Assembly (NCBI GenBank): GCA_902495245.1
Contig: CABUWI010000002.1
Coordinates: forward strand, 290,834-354,833
Direction: 5' to 3'
Length of the DNA: 64,000 nucleotides
Source: an uncultured Porphyromonadaceae bacterium
GTDB taxonomy: Bacteria > Bacteroidota > Bacteroidia > Bacteroidales > Muribaculaceae
The position numbers were made by a program, and so were the translations under genes. The notes under the pieces were generated by a model. That model worked only from the letters and a program-made list of their open reading frames with translations. It ran no database searches and was not told the origin of the DNA. Positions within the stretch are counted from its first letter, which is position 1. Every line of letters begins with the position of its first letter. Positions 8,981-17,622 of this stretch are shown here, in pieces.

Positions 8981-10045
8981 TTAGTAGTTCCACTGGCATG
9001 CCACCTGCTGGATATCGTTTGAACCGGCCGTGCGGAAGTCGGTGATCTGATTGTAGCGGCAGTTGACATAGCGCAGGGCGTCGTCAAAGGTGAGCGACAG
9101 AATCTGCAGCTGGTTGTTGTTGCAGATTACGCGCTGCAGAAAGTTGAAGTTGTCGAGATAGAGCTCGGTGAGGTCATTGTAGGAGCAGTCGACATATTGC
9201 AGCTGCGGAGCCTGCGATACCTGCAGCGAGGTCAGGTCATTGTAGGAGCAGACAAGGTCAATGAGCGTGGGGGTGTCGCGCACCATCAGCGAGGTCATCT
9301 GGTTGTCAGAGCAGAGCAGCGTGCCGAGCGAGGGCAGACCGCTGATAACGAGGGTCTTGATGTCGTTAGAGTCGATGTTGATGTTCTGCAGGCTCTCGAC
9401 GCCGACAAGGGTGAGCGAGGTCAGCTTGTTATAGCCGGCATAAAGGTGCTTGAGGGCGGTGCAGCCGTCAATGTTCAGGCTCTCGATGTGGCAGCCCTGG
9501 CAGTTGAGCGTCTTCAGGTTGGCGCTGTTGGCCACCGAGAAGTCGACAAAGTAGTTGTTGCTCACGTTCAGCGTCTGCAGCAGGGGCGTCGACGAGATGT
9601 CGAGGTCGGTCAGGCGGTTGCGGTAGATGTTGAGCTTCTGCAGGGCCTTGCAGCCGGTGAGCGAGATGGAGGTCAGGTTGTTGCGGTAGGCGTTGACCGT
9701 TACCAGAGCAACGTCGCCGTCAAAGCTGGCCGAGGTGATTTTGTTGCGAGAGATGTCAACCGAAGTGAGCGCGGCGAAATTGTTGGCGCTGAACTCGCCG
9801 GCAAGCTTCTTGCCGCTCCACTTGATTTCGGTTACGTGGCCTCCGGCAATGGTGATTCCCTCCCAGGTCGAGGGTGAGTTGAGGTCGGTGATTTTCAGGG
9901 CCTCGGCGTTGGTTTTTGTTCCTTCGGCCGACTGTTGGGTCAGGAACGACTTGAGCTGTTTGAGCTCGTTGCGGTCGACGTTCTGGGCGCCGGCAATGGC
10001 GGTGCTTCCAATTAGCAGAGCCAGCAGTAATAGTGCCTTTTTCAT
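8981..10045 (-). CDS. Secreted leucine-rich-repeat protein
   Basis: The 354-residue protein has a signal peptide (KKALLLLALLIGSTAIAGA). After a short helical N-terminal region, roughly a dozen leucine-rich repeats of about 20-22 residues run to the C-terminus. Examples are LQYVDCSYNDLTELYLDN and LIDLVCSYNDLTSLQVSQ. The pattern L..L.CS.N.LT.L resembles the BspA/internalin-like repeats of Bacteroidales surface proteins, which usually bind proteins or carbohydrates. There is no type IX sorting tail and no lipobox, so its final location is unclear. It stands alone, with a strong terminator downstream and divergent orientation to the next gene. Confidence 0.8.
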   Translation of the reverse strand: MKKALLLLALLIGSTAIAGAQNVDRNELKQLKSFLTQQSAEGTKTNAEALKITDLNSPSTWEGITIAGGHVTEIKWSGKKLAGEFSANNFAALTSVDISRNKITSASFDGDVALVTVNAYRNNLTSISLTGCKALQKLNIYRNRLTDLDISSTPLLQTLNVSNNYFVDFSVANSANLKTLNCQGCHIESLNIDGCTALKHLYAGYNKLTSLTLVGVESLQNINIDSNDIKTLVISGLPSLGTLLCSDNQMTSLMVRDTPTLIDLVCSYNDLTSLQVSQAPQLQYVDCSYNDLTELYLDNFNFLQRVICNNNQLQILSLTFDDALRYVNCRYNQITDFRTAGSNDIQQVACQWNY

Positions 10046-10215
10046 AATAGTTGAACTGAGTTATATGGTAAATTAAGAATTATATGCGCTTGCGATTTCT
10101 CGATTTGCACTGATAGAACAACATCGCGGCGGCAAATGATTTCGGTCCACAGTTAATATTTGTTAATAATCCGGCCCGTTTCTTAATTTTTTTCAAAATA
10201 TTTAAGAAAAATACC

Positions 10216-10223
10216 TATATTTG
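10216..10223 (+). promoter_or_regulatory. Promoter -7 box for the secreted protein
   Basis: TATATTTG fits TAnnTTTG and lies 64 nt upstream of the ATG at 10288 in an AT-rich stretch. I see no clear TTTG at the right spacing. Confidence 0.5.
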
Positions 10224-10287
10224 CCGCCAGAGAGTACACTGCTTATTATTCAACACCTAATACATTCATTTTTAATCTTTTTTTCGC

Positions 10288-12516
10288 ATGAAAAAATTTA
10301 CTTTAGCTCTTTCAGCTCTCATGATGCTGGGCGCAACCGCCGTAGCACAAGAGGCCGAAACCACCGTGGCTAAGAAGGTTATCTGCACGGCCAACTTCGA
10401 CGCAGCCGCCCAGGGCAACAACTTCGGCCACTATCTCGGCGCGAACACCGAAGGCGCTCTGGCTATGACCAACACCATCGACGACCTCGCCCTCTGGACA
10501 ATCAGCGAACCCGCTGAAGACGGTTCCGTAAACGTGCAGAACGTCGAACTCGAAGACTACCTCTACGAAAACAATAACGGCATTCGTCTCGCCACGGACC
10601 CCACCGCCATCTACTTCGTTGATTCTCCCGTAATCTCCGCCGCCGTAGGCATCACAACTACCGCAGGCGCAACCTCAAACCAGAACGTCTTCCTGAACAT
10701 CAACGGCAATACCGGCGCAATCGCAACCTGGAGTCTTGACCGCGGCTCGTCGTTCTACATCGTTGACTACGTTGAAGGCGACACCGACGAAACGATTCAG
10801 GATCGCGTGCAGAAAATGGTTGAACGCAGCGATGCCATCAACCTTTTCAAAAAATATTGCGACGCCAGCACCTCAGGTCTTTCCTATAAGTCCGAACTGG
10901 TAGAAAGACTTGCAAACACTCCTGATGATGCATTCGCCGACCAGCTTGATTCGTACATGGAACTGGTTCTCTCATATTTCATATCAGACCTGCAGCAGAG
11001 TGCAACAATCAAGAGCAAAGCATCGGGCAAATATGTAACCGGCCCCGCCACCGGTGCAACAGGCATCACGCTGTCTCAAACGCTTGACCTCGCCTCCGGC
11101 CTCTGGCAAGCTGTCGAGCCCAGCGGCATTATCGGCTATAACACTACCGCAGAGAAGTGCACCTTCAAGATTCAGAACACCGGCAGCGGCCTTTATATCG
11201 GCAAACAGGCCTCCAACTCTCAGCAGGTTCCCGTAACCGACAAGGCTGAAGAAGCAGCTCTGTTCAGTGTTGTCGCCGGCAACAACGGTATTGAAATCAA
11301 AATGACCAACGCAACTGTCGAAGGCGCAGAAAAACCCGAAACCGTTGAAAACAACTTCCTCAACGCAGACCAGAGCTATAACACGCTCGTTGTCTATCAG
11401 TTCGAGAACGATGTAAACGCATTCTGGATAGTCGAAAATCTGGCCACACTGAGATTCGAAGAAGTTGACGCAAGCTTCACCGGCGAATTTGAGGGCGACC
11501 AGGTTAAGGAATACTCTTCGATTACCGGCTTTACAATCGGTGTGCCCCGCGGCGCTACCGCAACCGGCTTCGGCTCGGTTGCCTTCGGCAAAACCAGCGA
11601 CGACAAGGGCATGACAGTCATCTACGAAAAGACGGTTGCCGAAGCTATCAACGGTCTTACTCCCACTCAGGGCACCAAGACATACGAAGAATGGGTATTT
11701 GATCCCAACGACCCGTTCACTCCTCCCACAACTATTCAGCATACAATCGATATTGATATCTACACCATCGCCCTGGCCGAGGCCATTACCGAATCGGGCA
11801 ACTATGCTGTAGAAGTTTCGCCCAACGCTTTCTCTGTAAACGTTACCGAAGGCGAGACCACCATTACCAAGTACTCTCCCGAGATTCGCTATGCCGCCGA
11901 CATTCCCACCCCGCTGTTCACAATCGCCGTTGCTCCCGCAGAAGGCACGATTGAAGAAATCGTCGACATCAAGCTGACCGTCGGCAGCGACGAGGCTGAC
12001 AACGACGAAGACCCGGGCATCGCTCCTTTGGCTGATGCAGCACCCACCTTCAACATCAACCCTGCCTACAGCGAAGGCTTCAACGTAACCCTGAAACGCG
12101 AATGGAACGAACCCAAATTTGACCAAGACGGCAAACCCGTCATGCTGCCCGACGATATGGGTCAGGAGATGGAGTTCAAGGAAGAGACCGTTCTCGACAT
12201 CAACACTGCCGCCATGGCCGAATACTTCACCTACAACGACGAAGACCCGACCTCGCCCATGTTTACCATTCCCGTCAACAAGAGCGAAGTCGGTGAATAT
12301 CGCTTCATCATTCCCGAAGGCTTCTTCGCTGACGACAACGGCGCTCAGAACAAGGTTGTCTATGCCAACTGGACCATCGAAGTGAAAGACGGCATCAAGA
12401 CCGTTACCAACCTCAGCGTTAACGGCAACACCATCTTCGACCTGCAGGGCCGCAAGGTAGCCAAGGCTTCGAAGGGCGTCTTCATCATCAACGGCAAGAA
12501 AGTGCTGGTTAAATAA
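10288..12516 (+). CDS. Secreted protein with type IX sorting tail
   Basis: The 742-residue protein starts with a signal peptide (KKFTLALSALMMLGATAVAQ). It ends with FDLQGRKVAKASKGVFIING and KKVLVK, a type A C-terminal sorting domain of the kind recognised by the type IX secretion system encoded at 26-33 kb. The middle (about residues 230-340) has beta-trefoil-like repeats such as TIKSKASGKYVTG and GLYIGKQ, which may be lectin-like. Beta-sandwich-like stretches follow. No catalytic motif is visible. It has its own promoter box and a strong terminator, so it is probably a single-gene unit. The ligand and role are unknown. Confidence 0.75.
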   Translation: MKKFTLALSALMMLGATAVAQEAETTVAKKVICTANFDAAAQGNNFGHYLGANTEGALAMTNTIDDLALWTISEPAEDGSVNVQNVELEDYLYENNNGIRLATDPTAIYFVDSPVISAAVGITTTAGATSNQNVFLNINGNTGAIATWSLDRGSSFYIVDYVEGDTDETIQDRVQKMVERSDAINLFKKYCDASTSGLSYKSELVERLANTPDDAFADQLDSYMELVLSYFISDLQQSATIKSKASGKYVTGPATGATGITLSQTLDLASGLWQAVEPSGIIGYNTTAEKCTFKIQNTGSGLYIGKQASNSQQVPVTDKAEEAALFSVVAGNNGIEIKMTNATVEGAEKPETVENNFLNADQSYNTLVVYQFENDVNAFWIVENLATLRFEEVDASFTGEFEGDQVKEYSSITGFTIGVPRGATATGFGSVAFGKTSDDKGMTVIYEKTVAEAINGLTPTQGTKTYEEWVFDPNDPFTPPTTIQHTIDIDIYTIALAEAITESGNYAVEVSPNAFSVNVTEGETTITKYSPEIRYAADIPTPLFTIAVAPAEGTIEEIVDIKLTVGSDEADNDEDPGIAPLADAAPTFNINPAYSEGFNVTLKREWNEPKFDQDGKPVMLPDDMGQEMEFKEETVLDINTAAMAEYFTYNDEDPTSPMFTIPVNKSEVGEYRFIIPEGFFADDNGAQNKVVYANWTIEVKDGIKTVTNLSVNGNTIFDLQGRKVAKASKGVFIINGKKVLVK

Positions 12517-12542
12517 TCCGCACTCCTGAATTTCCCCACATC

Positions 12543-12575
12543 AAGGCCGCCCGCGCACCGCGCGAGCGGCCTTTT
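12543..12575 (+). terminator. Rho-independent terminator
   Basis: The stem AAGGCCGC (12543-12550) pairs with GCGGCCTT (12566-12573). An inner CGCGC/GCGCG stem adds to it, and TTTT follows. It lies 26 nt after the stop of the secreted-protein gene. Confidence 0.75.
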
Positions 12576-12656
12576 CCGTCTCTCACCCCGCGCCGGCCGC
12601 CAGGCGTCAGCTCTCAATTCTTAATTTTTAATTCTTAATTTTTAATTATATTTCCG

Positions 12657-12664
12657 TAACTTTG
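12657..12664 (+). promoter_or_regulatory. Promoter -7 box of lgt
   Basis: TAACTTTG ends only 5 nt before the lgt ATG, so the transcript should start at or within a base or two of the start codon. The upstream sequence is very AT-rich, with repeated TTAATTTTTAATTC, and has no clear -33 TTG. Confidence 0.6.
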
Positions 12665-12669
12665 CACCT

Positions 12670-13740
12670 ATGATTCTTAATTACATCACATGGACGTGGC
12701 GGCCCGAAATCTTTCAGGCCGACATCGTGCACCTCTCGCCCGGCCTCATGCTTGCCGGCGCGATAATCTGTCTTGTGTGGGCGGCAGTCGACTTCTATCT
12801 CTCGGGCCGCGCAATTAAACGCAGCAAAGCTGACGGAAAGAAACCCGACGTCGACCGCTCGGGCTTTGCCATCGGGCTCATAGCCGCCACGCTGCTGCTA
12901 TGGCTGCGCTCGGGCCACCCCGACGGCGTGGACTTCGGCCCCGTGGGCGTGCGCTGGTACGGACTGATGTTCCTTGTGGGCTTCATTGCGGGCTATTGGA
13001 TTGTGCTGCGCATGTTCCGCCGCGAGGGCGCGCCCGCAGAGTGGGTGATGACGCTGCTGATCTATGTGGCCGTGGCCACGATTGTCGGCGCGCGCCTGGG
13101 CCACTGCTTCTTCTACGAATGGGACTACTATTCGGCCCACCCCGAAAAAATCATAGCATTCTGGGAGGGCGGACTGGCGAGCCACGGCGGCACCATAGCC
13201 ATCGTGCTGGCCATATTCATCTACTCGCGCGCCGTTACGAAGCGCCCGGCTCTGTGGACGTTCGACCGCCTCTGCGTCGCCGTGGCCCTCGTGGCCTGCC
13301 TCATCAGGCTCGGCAACCTCTTTAACAGCGAGATTTTCGGCACGGCCACGACGCTGCCCTGGGGCTTCAAATTCCCGCTGAGCCGCGAGTGGCAGACGCT
13401 CTACGCCCCGACCGACTCGGCCTGCCACCCGACGCAGCTCTATGAGGCGCTGACCTATCTGGCGCTGTTCGGGCTGCTCATGTACATGTACTGGCGCCGC
13501 AACGCCGGCGAGCGTCCCGGGCTGTTGCTGGGCACGTTCTTTATCGGCGTGTTCCTGCCGCGCATACTCATTGAGTTCGTCAAGAACCCGCAGGTGGCCT
13601 TCGAGGAGTCGATGACCCTGAACATGGGCCAGCTGCTCAGCGTGCCCTTCGTGCTTGCGGGGATTCTGCTAGTGTGGTATGCCATGACGCGCCCGCGCAA
13701 AAAGATTGACTATCCCGACAAATTCCCCGACAAGCAATGA
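12670..13740 (+). CDS. lgt: Prolipoprotein diacylglyceryl transferase
   Basis: Lgt transfers the diacylglyceryl group from phosphatidylglycerol to the lipobox cysteine of prolipoproteins at the inner membrane. The 356-residue polytopic protein has VRWYGLMFLVGF, the central GGLASHGGTIA signature, RLGNLFNSEIFG with the catalytic arginine and N-x-x-x-E, and HPTQLYEA near the end. It is longer than the usual 260-290 because of an N-terminal helix and a soluble insert (about residues 50-75). I keep the first ATG since the family motif ITW-x-x-x-PEIF begins right after it. The gene overlaps the next one by 4 bp (ATGA). Many predicted lipoproteins in this window would depend on it. Confidence 0.95.
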   Translation: MILNYITWTWRPEIFQADIVHLSPGLMLAGAIICLVWAAVDFYLSGRAIKRSKADGKKPDVDRSGFAIGLIAATLLLWLRSGHPDGVDFGPVGVRWYGLMFLVGFIAGYWIVLRMFRREGAPAEWVMTLLIYVAVATIVGARLGHCFFYEWDYYSAHPEKIIAFWEGGLASHGGTIAIVLAIFIYSRAVTKRPALWTFDRLCVAVALVACLIRLGNLFNSEIFGTATTLPWGFKFPLSREWQTLYAPTDSACHPTQLYEALTYLALFGLLMYMYWRRNAGERPGLLLGTFFIGVFLPRILIEFVKNPQVAFEESMTLNMGQLLSVPFVLAGILLVWYAMTRPRKKIDYPDKFPDKQ

Positions 13741-14945
13741 CGACGACTCTACTGACCGCACCCGAAATTGCCGTATGGGCGCTGTGTGGCGTGGCTTTCA
13801 TAGCCGCCCTGTGGCTGCTGACGGCCTATCGTGCACGCATTGCGCGCGTATCGTCGGCCATTCGGCGCCGCACGGCCGAGCCTTACAATCCGGCGCCGCG
13901 CCCGGCGCCCCCGGCCGTGTCGGTGGTGATTGTGGCCGGCGATGACGCCGAGGCCCTCGAGGGGCTGCTGGCAAAGATTTTCGAGCAGGAATGGGAGGGC
14001 GAGATGGAAGTGGTGGTGGTCAACGACGGCAAGAACGACGACATCAAAGACGTGGTTACCCGCATCAAGCACCTTCAGCACCGCCCGAACCTCTTCATCA
14101 CGTTCACGCCCCCGGGGCTGCGCAACATAAGCCACCGCAAGCTGGCGCTGACGCTCGGCATCAAGGCGGCCCACAACCCCGTAATCATCACACTCGACGA
14201 GCAGTCGCGCATCTATTCGACGCAATGGCTCGGCCGCATGACCGAGCCCTTCGGGCGCGAGGAGACGGAGGTGGTGATTGGCAGCGCCCTGCCCGCCGCC
14301 AAGTTTGACCGCGGCCCGGGCGCGCGCTATCGCTCGTTCACCCACGGCCACGACGCCACGGTGTGGCTCGCGGCGGCGCTCGGCGGCAAGCCCTTCCGCG
14401 CCCACCGCGCCAACATGGCCTTTCGCCGCAATCTGTTTTTCGAGTCTGGAGGCTTCAGTTCGGCCCTGAACCTGCGCGACGGCGACGACGACATTTTCAT
14501 TTCGCGCATCTGCCGCCCGGGCAATTCGGCCGTGGTATGCGCCGCGCAGGCCGCAGTGCGCTATGCGCGCCCGACGTCGAAATCGGAGTTTCGCGACGGG
14601 CGTCCGCGCCGCATGTTCACGTCGCGGCGCGCCGGTGCCGCCCCGGCCGGCCGCTTCTGGAGTCTGTCGAGCCTGGCCGCATGGGTCATGACGCTCGCGG
14701 CGGTCGGCGCCGTCGGTCTCGGCATCAGGCTGCACATGTGGATTGCGGTCGGCGTTGGCGCCGCCTTGCTGCTCGCAACGTGGACGCTGCTGGCCCTGAC
14801 CTGGCGCTCGGCTCTGCTGGCACTGCGCTGCCGCCCCGCTGCCGCCATGGTAGTTCCGATGGTGCTGCGCAGGCCGCTCACCAACTTCATTCACCGGCTG
14901 CGTTCGCGCCGTCGCCGCGGCGACTATCGAACAACTCCGGCCTGA
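13737..14945 (+). CDS. Family 2 glycosyltransferase, membrane-anchored
   Basis: The 402-residue protein has an N-terminal helix (IAVWALCGVAFIAALWLL), then a GT-A fold. VSVVIVAGDDAEALEGLL opens the nucleotide-sugar site and EVVVVNDGKNDD supplies the first acidic motif. Further acidic residues follow (LDEQSRI, DGDDDIFISRI). Two or more C-terminal helices close the protein. It should add sugars from an activated donor to a lipid or polysaccharide acceptor at the cytoplasmic face. The acceptor is unknown. The start overlaps the lgt stop (ATGA), implying coupled translation. Its GC content is very high, like its neighbours. Confidence 0.85.
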   Translation: MTTTLLTAPEIAVWALCGVAFIAALWLLTAYRARIARVSSAIRRRTAEPYNPAPRPAPPAVSVVIVAGDDAEALEGLLAKIFEQEWEGEMEVVVVNDGKNDDIKDVVTRIKHLQHRPNLFITFTPPGLRNISHRKLALTLGIKAAHNPVIITLDEQSRIYSTQWLGRMTEPFGREETEVVIGSALPAAKFDRGPGARYRSFTHGHDATVWLAAALGGKPFRAHRANMAFRRNLFFESGGFSSALNLRDGDDDIFISRICRPGNSAVVCAAQAAVRYARPTSKSEFRDGRPRRMFTSRRAGAAPAGRFWSLSSLAAWVMTLAAVGAVGLGIRLHMWIAVGVGAALLLATWTLLALTWRSALLALRCRPAAAMVVPMVLRRPLTNFIHRLRSRRRRGDYRTTPA

Positions 14946-14955
14946 ATCGGTTTAT

Positions 14956-15921
14956 ATGATTATGAAAACTACGTTTCAACTCTCAGCTTCTATGCTCATG
15001 CTCGGGCTGTCGTCATTGACGGCCGCAGCCAAAGTCGAACTCCTGCCTTTTGGCAACATGGACCAATGGGTTACGCGCAACATCAAAGAGTCGGGCGTAA
15101 TCGGCGGCAAGCAGAAAACCGTCTACGAAATCGGCCCGACACGCACCATTGACGGCGCCAAGGCCTACACCAACCTCGGCGGCTCGCCGTGGGCCACGAG
15201 CAATGTCTACGCCAAGGTGATGGGCGTCGTGAAGACCTCGAACGCCGTCTTTCCCGCCGACGACCCCGGCAACGGCAAGTGCGCGCGCCTGACAACGTGT
15301 CTCGAACAGTGCAAGGTGCTGGGGCTGATGAACATCGAGGTGCTTGTCAGCGGCTCGATTTTCCTGGGGCAGATGATGGAACCGATCGCCAACACCTCGA
15401 GCCCCTACAGCAAGATGGAGATGGGCATTCCCTACACCAGGCGGCCCAAGGCCATGGTGCTCGACCTGAAAGTAGTCGACCCCGGCAGCGGAATAATTAC
15501 CCGCGCCACCACCGGCTCGAAGTCGACCCGCAAGGGCACCGACAGCGCCGACGTGTTCGTTTACCTGCAGCGACGCTGGGAAACCCCCGACGGCAAGCTC
15601 CACGCAAAGCGTGTGGGCACCGCCCGACGCCGCTTCACGGGCAACACCGGCTGGAAGCGCGGCACGAGACTGCCCATCACCTACGGCGACGCGTCGCAAC
15701 AGCCCGGCTATCGCTCATACATGGGGCTCCTGAACGGCGACCGCGCCTACTATGCCCGCAACTCAAAGGGAAAGATGGTGCCCGTGCAGGAAGAGGGCTG
15801 GGACGACGCCGACGCAACCCCCACTCACATGATTGTGATGTGCTCGGCCGGCTCGGGCGTGGCCTACGAAGGTCAGCTCGGAATGGAACTCTGGGTCGAC
15901 AACGTCGGCATGGAATTCTAA
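14956..15921 (+). CDS. Secreted PCMD-like protein
   Basis: The 321-residue protein has a signal peptide (FQLSASMLMLGLSSLTAAA). Features include FGNMDQWVTRNIKESGVIGG, then PRPKAMVLDLKV-like text (residues about 165-175), and a C-terminal beta-sandwich end HMIVMCSAGSGVAYEGQLG followed by ELWVDNVGMEF. This layout resembles the putative carbohydrate metabolism domain (PCMD) found in Bacteroidota surface proteins, often close to glycan loci. I assign it by pattern only. ATG 14956 and ATG 14962 are both possible starts. It lies 10 nt after the glycosyltransferase gene and is probably in the same operon. Confidence 0.55.
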   Translation: MIMKTTFQLSASMLMLGLSSLTAAAKVELLPFGNMDQWVTRNIKESGVIGGKQKTVYEIGPTRTIDGAKAYTNLGGSPWATSNVYAKVMGVVKTSNAVFPADDPGNGKCARLTTCLEQCKVLGLMNIEVLVSGSIFLGQMMEPIANTSSPYSKMEMGIPYTRRPKAMVLDLKVVDPGSGIITRATTGSKSTRKGTDSADVFVYLQRRWETPDGKLHAKRVGTARRRFTGNTGWKRGTRLPITYGDASQQPGYRSYMGLLNGDRAYYARNSKGKMVPVQEEGWDDADATPTHMIVMCSAGSGVAYEGQLGMELWVDNVGMEF

Positions 15922-15931
15922 CCCCCGTTTG

Positions 15932-17491
15932 ATGATGAAACTGACCCTCGAAGAAATCATAGCGCGCAAAGAAGGCCAGACATTCGATTGCAAAAGCATG
16001 GCAATTGAGCCTAAGGGCCTCGCGGTAGCCATCGTGGCAATGGCCAACGCCGACGGTGGCGAAATTGCCGTGGGCATCACCGACCGGAAACGCGAAATCG
16101 AAGGCGTGATGGCTGACGAGCGGCATCTGAACGATTTGCTGCGCGTGCCTTACGACTTCTGCAAACCGACGGTCAACGCGACGTTCGAGCTGATTGACTG
16201 CATCAATCGCTCGGGCAATGAAGACAAGATTCTGCTGTTCCATATTCCTCCGAGTGTCGACCTGCATGCAACGGGCAACGACGAGTGCTATCTGCGTGTC
16301 GGCGACAAATCGCGCAAACTGACGTTTATGGAGCGCATGCAGCTCATGTATGACAAAGGGGTACAGTCGTTTGAAGACACTCCGGTTGCCGGCGCAAGCA
16401 TCGACGACCTTGACATGCCGGCTATAACCGATTATATCGGCAGGCTCGGCTACGGCAAATCGGAAATGGAATTTTTGACCGAGAATAACAGCTTTGTCAA
16501 GAAAAACGACTCAGGCTACAGCATAAGCGCCGCCGCGATACTTCTGTTCGGAAAAAATCCGCAGCGATTCTTCCCGCGCGCCAGAATACGCTTTATCAAA
16601 TATCTGGGAACAGAAGAAAAAGTCGGAGCGGAAATGAACGTCATAAAAGACATTACCTGCGAAGGCACAATTCTCAGTCAGATCAAAAAGATGACAGAGC
16701 TGCTCGAATTGCAGATAGCGGAACGGACATATCTCGGTCCTGACGGCCGGTTCGTTACGACCCGCGAGTATCCATCGTTCGTTCTGCAGGAACTCACGGT
16801 GAACAGCGAATGCCATCGCGATTACTCCATACGCGGCACGGAAATCCAGGTGAAGATGTTCGACGACCGCCTGGTCTTTGAAAGCCCCGGCACGCTGCCC
16901 GGAAGCGTGCGCCCCGACAACATTCGCCACACTCATTTTTCACGCAATCCACACATTGCGCAGTTTTTGCGCACCTACGAGTTCGTCAAGGAATTCGGCG
17001 AAGGAGTTGACCGCATGAGCCGCGAAATGGAAGAGCGCGACATGTTGCCGCCCGTTTATCATCTCGACGCCTTTATTCTCAAAGCCGTCGTCAAAGCCGC
17101 CATGCCCGAGTCAGTATCATTATCCCAAAATGATACTAAAAATGTCGGTAAAAATGTCGGTAAAAATGTCGGTAAAAATGTCGGTAAAAACGAGAACAAA
17201 ACCACTGACAGCGAGCGCAATATAGACCATGAGGACATTTACAAAAATGTCCTTAAAAATGAAGGTGAAAATGATACTAAAAATGAGGGTAAAAATGAGG
17301 GTAAAAAAGTGGCTGCTCGTCGAAAGTGTATATTAAGAACCATACAGCAAAATCCGACAATAAGCATTCCCGAAATTGCGCAGGTTGTAGGCGTAACGAC
17401 TCGCACTATTGAAAGAGACGTCAGCGCAATGAGCGACAGACTGAGGCATATCGGCCCGACGAACGGAGGCCGTTGGGAGATTATAACCTGA
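15932..17491 (+). CDS. AlbA_2/ATPase transcriptional regulator with repeat linker
   Basis: The 519-residue protein has an N-terminal AlbA_2 (Schlafen-like) domain with the motif EGQTFDCKSMAIEPKGLAVA and ANADGGEIAVGI. A GHKL-type ATPase-like C-terminal part follows (HRDYSIRGTEIQVKMFDDRL, FESPGTLP, EFGEGVDRM). The last 55 residues are a winged-helix DNA-binding region (ISIPEIAQVVGVTTRTIERD). Between ATPase and helix-turn-helix lies a low-complexity linker of four-residue repeats, NVGK and N-D/E-x-K, encoded by 12-bp DNA repeats. A role as a DNA-binding regulator is inferred from the family. A TTG at 15929 is also in frame; I prefer ATG 15932. AT-rich patches and repeats differ from its neighbours. 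Confidence 0.8.
   Translation: MMKLTLEEIIARKEGQTFDCKSMAIEPKGLAVAIVAMANADGGEIAVGITDRKREIEGVMADERHLNDLLRVPYDFCKPTVNATFELIDCINRSGNEDKILLFHIPPSVDLHATGNDECYLRVGDKSRKLTFMERMQLMYDKGVQSFEDTPVAGASIDDLDMPAITDYIGRLGYGKSEMEFLTENNSFVKKNDSGYSISAAAILLFGKNPQRFFPRARIRFIKYLGTEEKVGAEMNVIKDITCEGTILSQIKKMTELLELQIAERTYLGPDGRFVTTREYPSFVLQELTVNSECHRDYSIRGTEIQVKMFDDRLVFESPGTLPGSVRPDNIRHTHFSRNPHIAQFLRTYEFVKEFGEGVDRMSREMEERDMLPPVYHLDAFILKAVVKAAMPESVSLSQNDTKNVGKNVGKNVGKNVGKNENKTTDSERNIDHEDIYKNVLKNEGENDTKNEGKNEGKKVAARRKCILRTIQQNPTISIPEIAQVVGVTTRTIERDVSAMSDRLRHIGPTNGGRWEIIT
17129..17305 (+). repeat. Two arrays of in-frame 12-bp repeats
   Basis: Five consecutive units lie at 17129-17188, four of them identical (AATGTCGGTAAA, 17141-17188). 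A second set of five related units lies at 17246-17305 (two are AATGAGGGTAAA). Each unit encodes four residues (NVGK, NDTK, NEGK), so unit gain or loss keeps the reading frame. Confidence 0.9.
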
Positions 17492-17543
17492 ACAAATATG
17501 CACACTTTTTTTAGGTTTATACACGTCTTTTAACCGCCGGAGG

Positions 17544-17575
17544 TTTGATTATTTCCGCGACTTATAGTAACTTTG
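17544..17575 (+). promoter_or_regulatory. Promoter of topA
   Basis: A TTTG (17544-17547) and TAACTTTG (17568-17575) are separated by 20 nt, which is the Bacteroidota housekeeping promoter layout. The topA ATG follows 47 nt downstream. Confidence 0.75.
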
Positions 17576-17622
17576 CAGGTGTCTAACCGTATTTAGCTGA
17601 AATCATATCCCAAAATTCAGAC

